Below, one piece after another: positions 6,499-8,061 of a stretch of DNA of 8,061 bases. Location: NCBI GenBank assembly GCA_050485745.1, contig JBJHBY010000164.1, positions 1-8,061 on the forward strand, given 5' to 3'. Position numbers and translations under genes: made by a program. This DNA comes from JBJHBY01 sp050485745 (GTDB lineage: Bacteria > Pseudomonadota > Gammaproteobacteria > Pseudomonadales > CAMLJR01). Within the stretch, counting starts at the first letter, position 1. The number at the start of each line of letters is the position of its first letter. Under the pieces are notes generated by a model. It did no database searches. It saw only the letters and a program-made list of their open reading frames with translations, and was not told where the DNA came from.

Positions 6499-7200
6499 GT
6501 GGATGCAGTCAATCACCCCTCCGGCGCGGAACCCGGCGAGGAACAGGTCGTGGCCTACCTGAAGCGGCACCCCGGATTCTTTCTCAAGCGGGAGGATCTG
6601 TTGCTGGAACTGGAACTGGCGCACCCCAGTGGCAGCGCTGTGTCGCTTCTCGAACGCCAGGTGAGCCTGCTGCGTGAGCGCAACATGGATATGCGTCAGC
6701 GCCTGGCCGGCCTGGTCGAGAACGCGCGGCGCAACGATCAGCTGTTCGAGCGTACCCGGGCCCTGGTACTGGCCCTGCTCGAGGCACACAACCCCGATGC
6801 CATTGCCGAGACGTTCCGCGAGCACCTGCTGGGCGAGTTTGGCGTCGATTTTGCCACGCTGACGCTATTCGGCAACCCCCAGCGACACCGTGGTCTGCGC
6901 CAGAGGGTGGTGCCGGTGGCCGAGGCCCATGGCCACATCGATGGCCTGCTGAAGAGCGGCCGTGCGGTGTGTGGGGTGCTGCGTGACGAAGAGTTGCGCT
7001 TCCTGTTCGGCGAGCAGGCGGCGGAAGTGGGTTCGGCAGCGGTGGTACCGCTCAGCTTCGGGCACCCCCTGGGGGTGCTTGCCATCGGCTCCCGCGACCC
7101 CAATCATTTTCGTTCCAGCATGGGCACGCTGTTCCTGGGCTATATCGCGGAAGTGATGAATCGCATATTGCCCCGTCATCTGCGGCCGGAACTCGGCTGA
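6499..7200 (+). CDS. DUF484 family protein (GAF-like), function unknown
   Basis: A 233-residue cytoplasmic protein starting at GTG, with AAGG (6488-6491) seven bases before it. The family marks are the N-terminal VVAYLKRHPGFFLKREDLL (residues 17-35), a Leu/Arg/Glu-rich helical segment likely to form a coiled coil (about 48-88, SLLERQVSLLRERNMDMRQRL...) and a GAF-like domain (about 95-225) including GVDFATLTLF and a VVPLSFGHPLGVLAIGS core strand with DPNHFRSSMGTLFLGYIAEVMNRILPR at the end. Length and position between dapF and xerC match E. coli YigA and its pseudomonad counterparts. No catalytic residues are evident and no ligand is known to me. The constant linkage to xerC suggests, but does not show, a role linked to recombination or cell-cycle signalling. 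The gap to xerC is only 13 bp. Confidence 0.93.
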   Translation: MDAVNHPSGAEPGEEQVVAYLKRHPGFFLKREDLLLELELAHPSGSAVSLLERQVSLLRERNMDMRQRLAGLVENARRNDQLFERTRALVLALLEAHNPDAIAETFREHLLGEFGVDFATLTLFGNPQRHRGLRQRVVPVAEAHGHIDGLLKSGRAVCGVLRDEELRFLFGEQAAEVGSAAVVPLSFGHPLGVLAIGSRDPNHFRSSMGTLFLGYIAEVMNRILPRHLRPELG

Positions 7201-7213
7201 ACGCGGAGGGGCC

Positions 7214-8061
7214 ATGGCCGCTGAGCTGTCCCTGACCACCGCCATTGACGACTTCCTGCGCTACAGCGCCACCACCCGCCGCCTCGCGGCGCGCTCGCTC
7301 GACAGCTACCGGCACGACCTGGAGCACTTCGCACGCTTCTGTGCAGGCCTTGATCGTGTGGCAGCGGCGGATATCCATGCTGCGGATGTGCGGCAGTGGG
7401 TCGGTGTCCTGCGCCGTGCGGGGCAATCCGGGCGCAGTGTTCAGCGCGGTCTCTCCGCCGTGCGCAGTCTCTACCGCTTCCTGCTGCGTGAGCAGCGCGT
7501 GCGTCACAATCCGGCCCAGGGCATTGCAGCACCGCGCAGCCCGCGCAAGTTGCCACGCACCCTCGATGCGGATGCCGTGGGCGCGCTGCTGGATAACGCT
7601 GCGGATGACTGGCTGGCCTGTCGCGACCTCGCCATGCTGGAGCTGTTCTATTCCTCCGGGCCGCGGCTCTCGGAACTGGTGGCACTGGACCTCCAGGACC
7701 TGGAGCTGCGCCAGGGCCTGGTACGCCTGACGGGCAAGGGTGGCAAGACGCGCACGGTGCCCGTGGGAGATGCGGCGCGCAAGGCCTTGCGTGCCTGGCT
7801 GGCGGTGCGGGGTCAGTGCAACCCCAGGGACAGCGCCCTGTTCACCGGCCGCCATGGTGTGCGGCTGGGTGCCCGCAGCGTGCAGCAGCGCCTGGCCCTG
7901 CGTGCGCGGGAGCAGGGCCTGGGCCAGCATCTGCACCCCCATATGTTGCGCCACTCCTTCGCCAGTCACCTGCTGGAATCCAGTGGCGACCTGCGCGCCG
8001 TACAAGAGTTGCTGGGTCATGCCAACCTGGCCACCACCCAGGTTTATACCCACCTGGATTT
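7214..8061 (+). CDS. xerC: Site-specific tyrosine recombinase XerC (3' end outside window)
   Basis: 282 complete codons are present and the frame is still open at the window end. XerC works with XerD at the chromosomal dif site to resolve chromosome dimers, at the septum under FtsK control. The N-terminal core-binding (SAM-like) domain is about residues 5-90 and the catalytic domain follows. All six tyrosine-recombinase residues are visible: R151 (SSGPRLSEL), K175 (LTGKGGK), H243 and R246 (HPHMLRHSF), H269 (LLGHANL) and the nucleophile Y278 (TTQVYTH). Each is exactly three residues on from E. coli XerC, which is 298 residues, so only about 20 residues are cut off. The context after dapF-DUF484 identifies it as XerC rather than XerD or an integrase. 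The ATG has a strong GGAGGG (7205-7210) just upstream. Confidence 0.96.
   Translation, partial: MAAELSLTTAIDDFLRYSATTRRLAARSLDSYRHDLEHFARFCAGLDRVAAADIHAADVRQWVGVLRRAGQSGRSVQRGLSAVRSLYRFLLREQRVRHNPAQGIAAPRSPRKLPRTLDADAVGALLDNAADDWLACRDLAMLELFYSSGPRLSELVALDLQDLELRQGLVRLTGKGGKTRTVPVGDAARKALRAWLAVRGQCNPRDSALFTGRHGVRLGARSVQQRLALRAREQGLGQHLHPHMLRHSFASHLLESSGDLRAVQELLGHANLATTQVYTHLD

Overview
The window is a high-GC chromosomal segment, most likely from a gammaproteobacterium. The evidence is the gene set and order: a class I (enterobacterial/pseudomonad-type) adenylate cyclase, then a tiny LptM-type lipoprotein, lysA, dapF, a DUF484 gene and xerC. This order is the familiar cyaA...lptM-lysA-dapF-DUF484-xerC neighbourhood of Pseudomonas-like gammaproteobacteria. 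I cannot name the genus. All genes read on the + strand.

Layout. Positions 1-945 hold the C-terminal part of a hydantoinase/5-oxoprolinase A-family protein whose start lies outside the window. After a 36-bp gap comes a full-length class I adenylate cyclase (982-3858). A 272-bp intergenic region follows. It contains the one really odd element here: a 21-copy tandem heptanucleotide array (3908-4054) inside a 182-nt stretch with no T on the + strand. The array is followed by a perfect 8-bp inverted repeat (4054-4074) and a good sigma70-like promoter (-10 TATAAT at 4083-4088).

That promoter probably drives a five-gene run: lptM (4131-4262), lysA (4264-5514), dapF (5591-6421), a DUF484/GAF-like gene (6499-7200) and xerC (7214 to beyond the window end). 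Gaps are 1, 76, 77 and 13 bp. DapF makes meso-diaminopimelate from LL-diaminopimelate and LysA decarboxylates it to lysine, so two consecutive steps of the DAP/lysine pathway sit together. LptM helps outer-membrane LPS translocon assembly, and XerC resolves chromosome dimers. The run therefore groups envelope/cell-wall precursor supply with chromosome segregation.

The genes are ordinary and intact, with catalytic residues in place in CyaA, LysA, DapF and XerC. I see no mobile element, CRISPR array, RNA gene or defence system, and no convincing undescribed multi-gene system. The points worth a second look are the heptamer array and its compositional asymmetry, the absence of cyaY from its usual position at the array site, the inverted repeat over the lptM -35 region, and a -10-like box placed so that cyaA mRNA could be leaderless.
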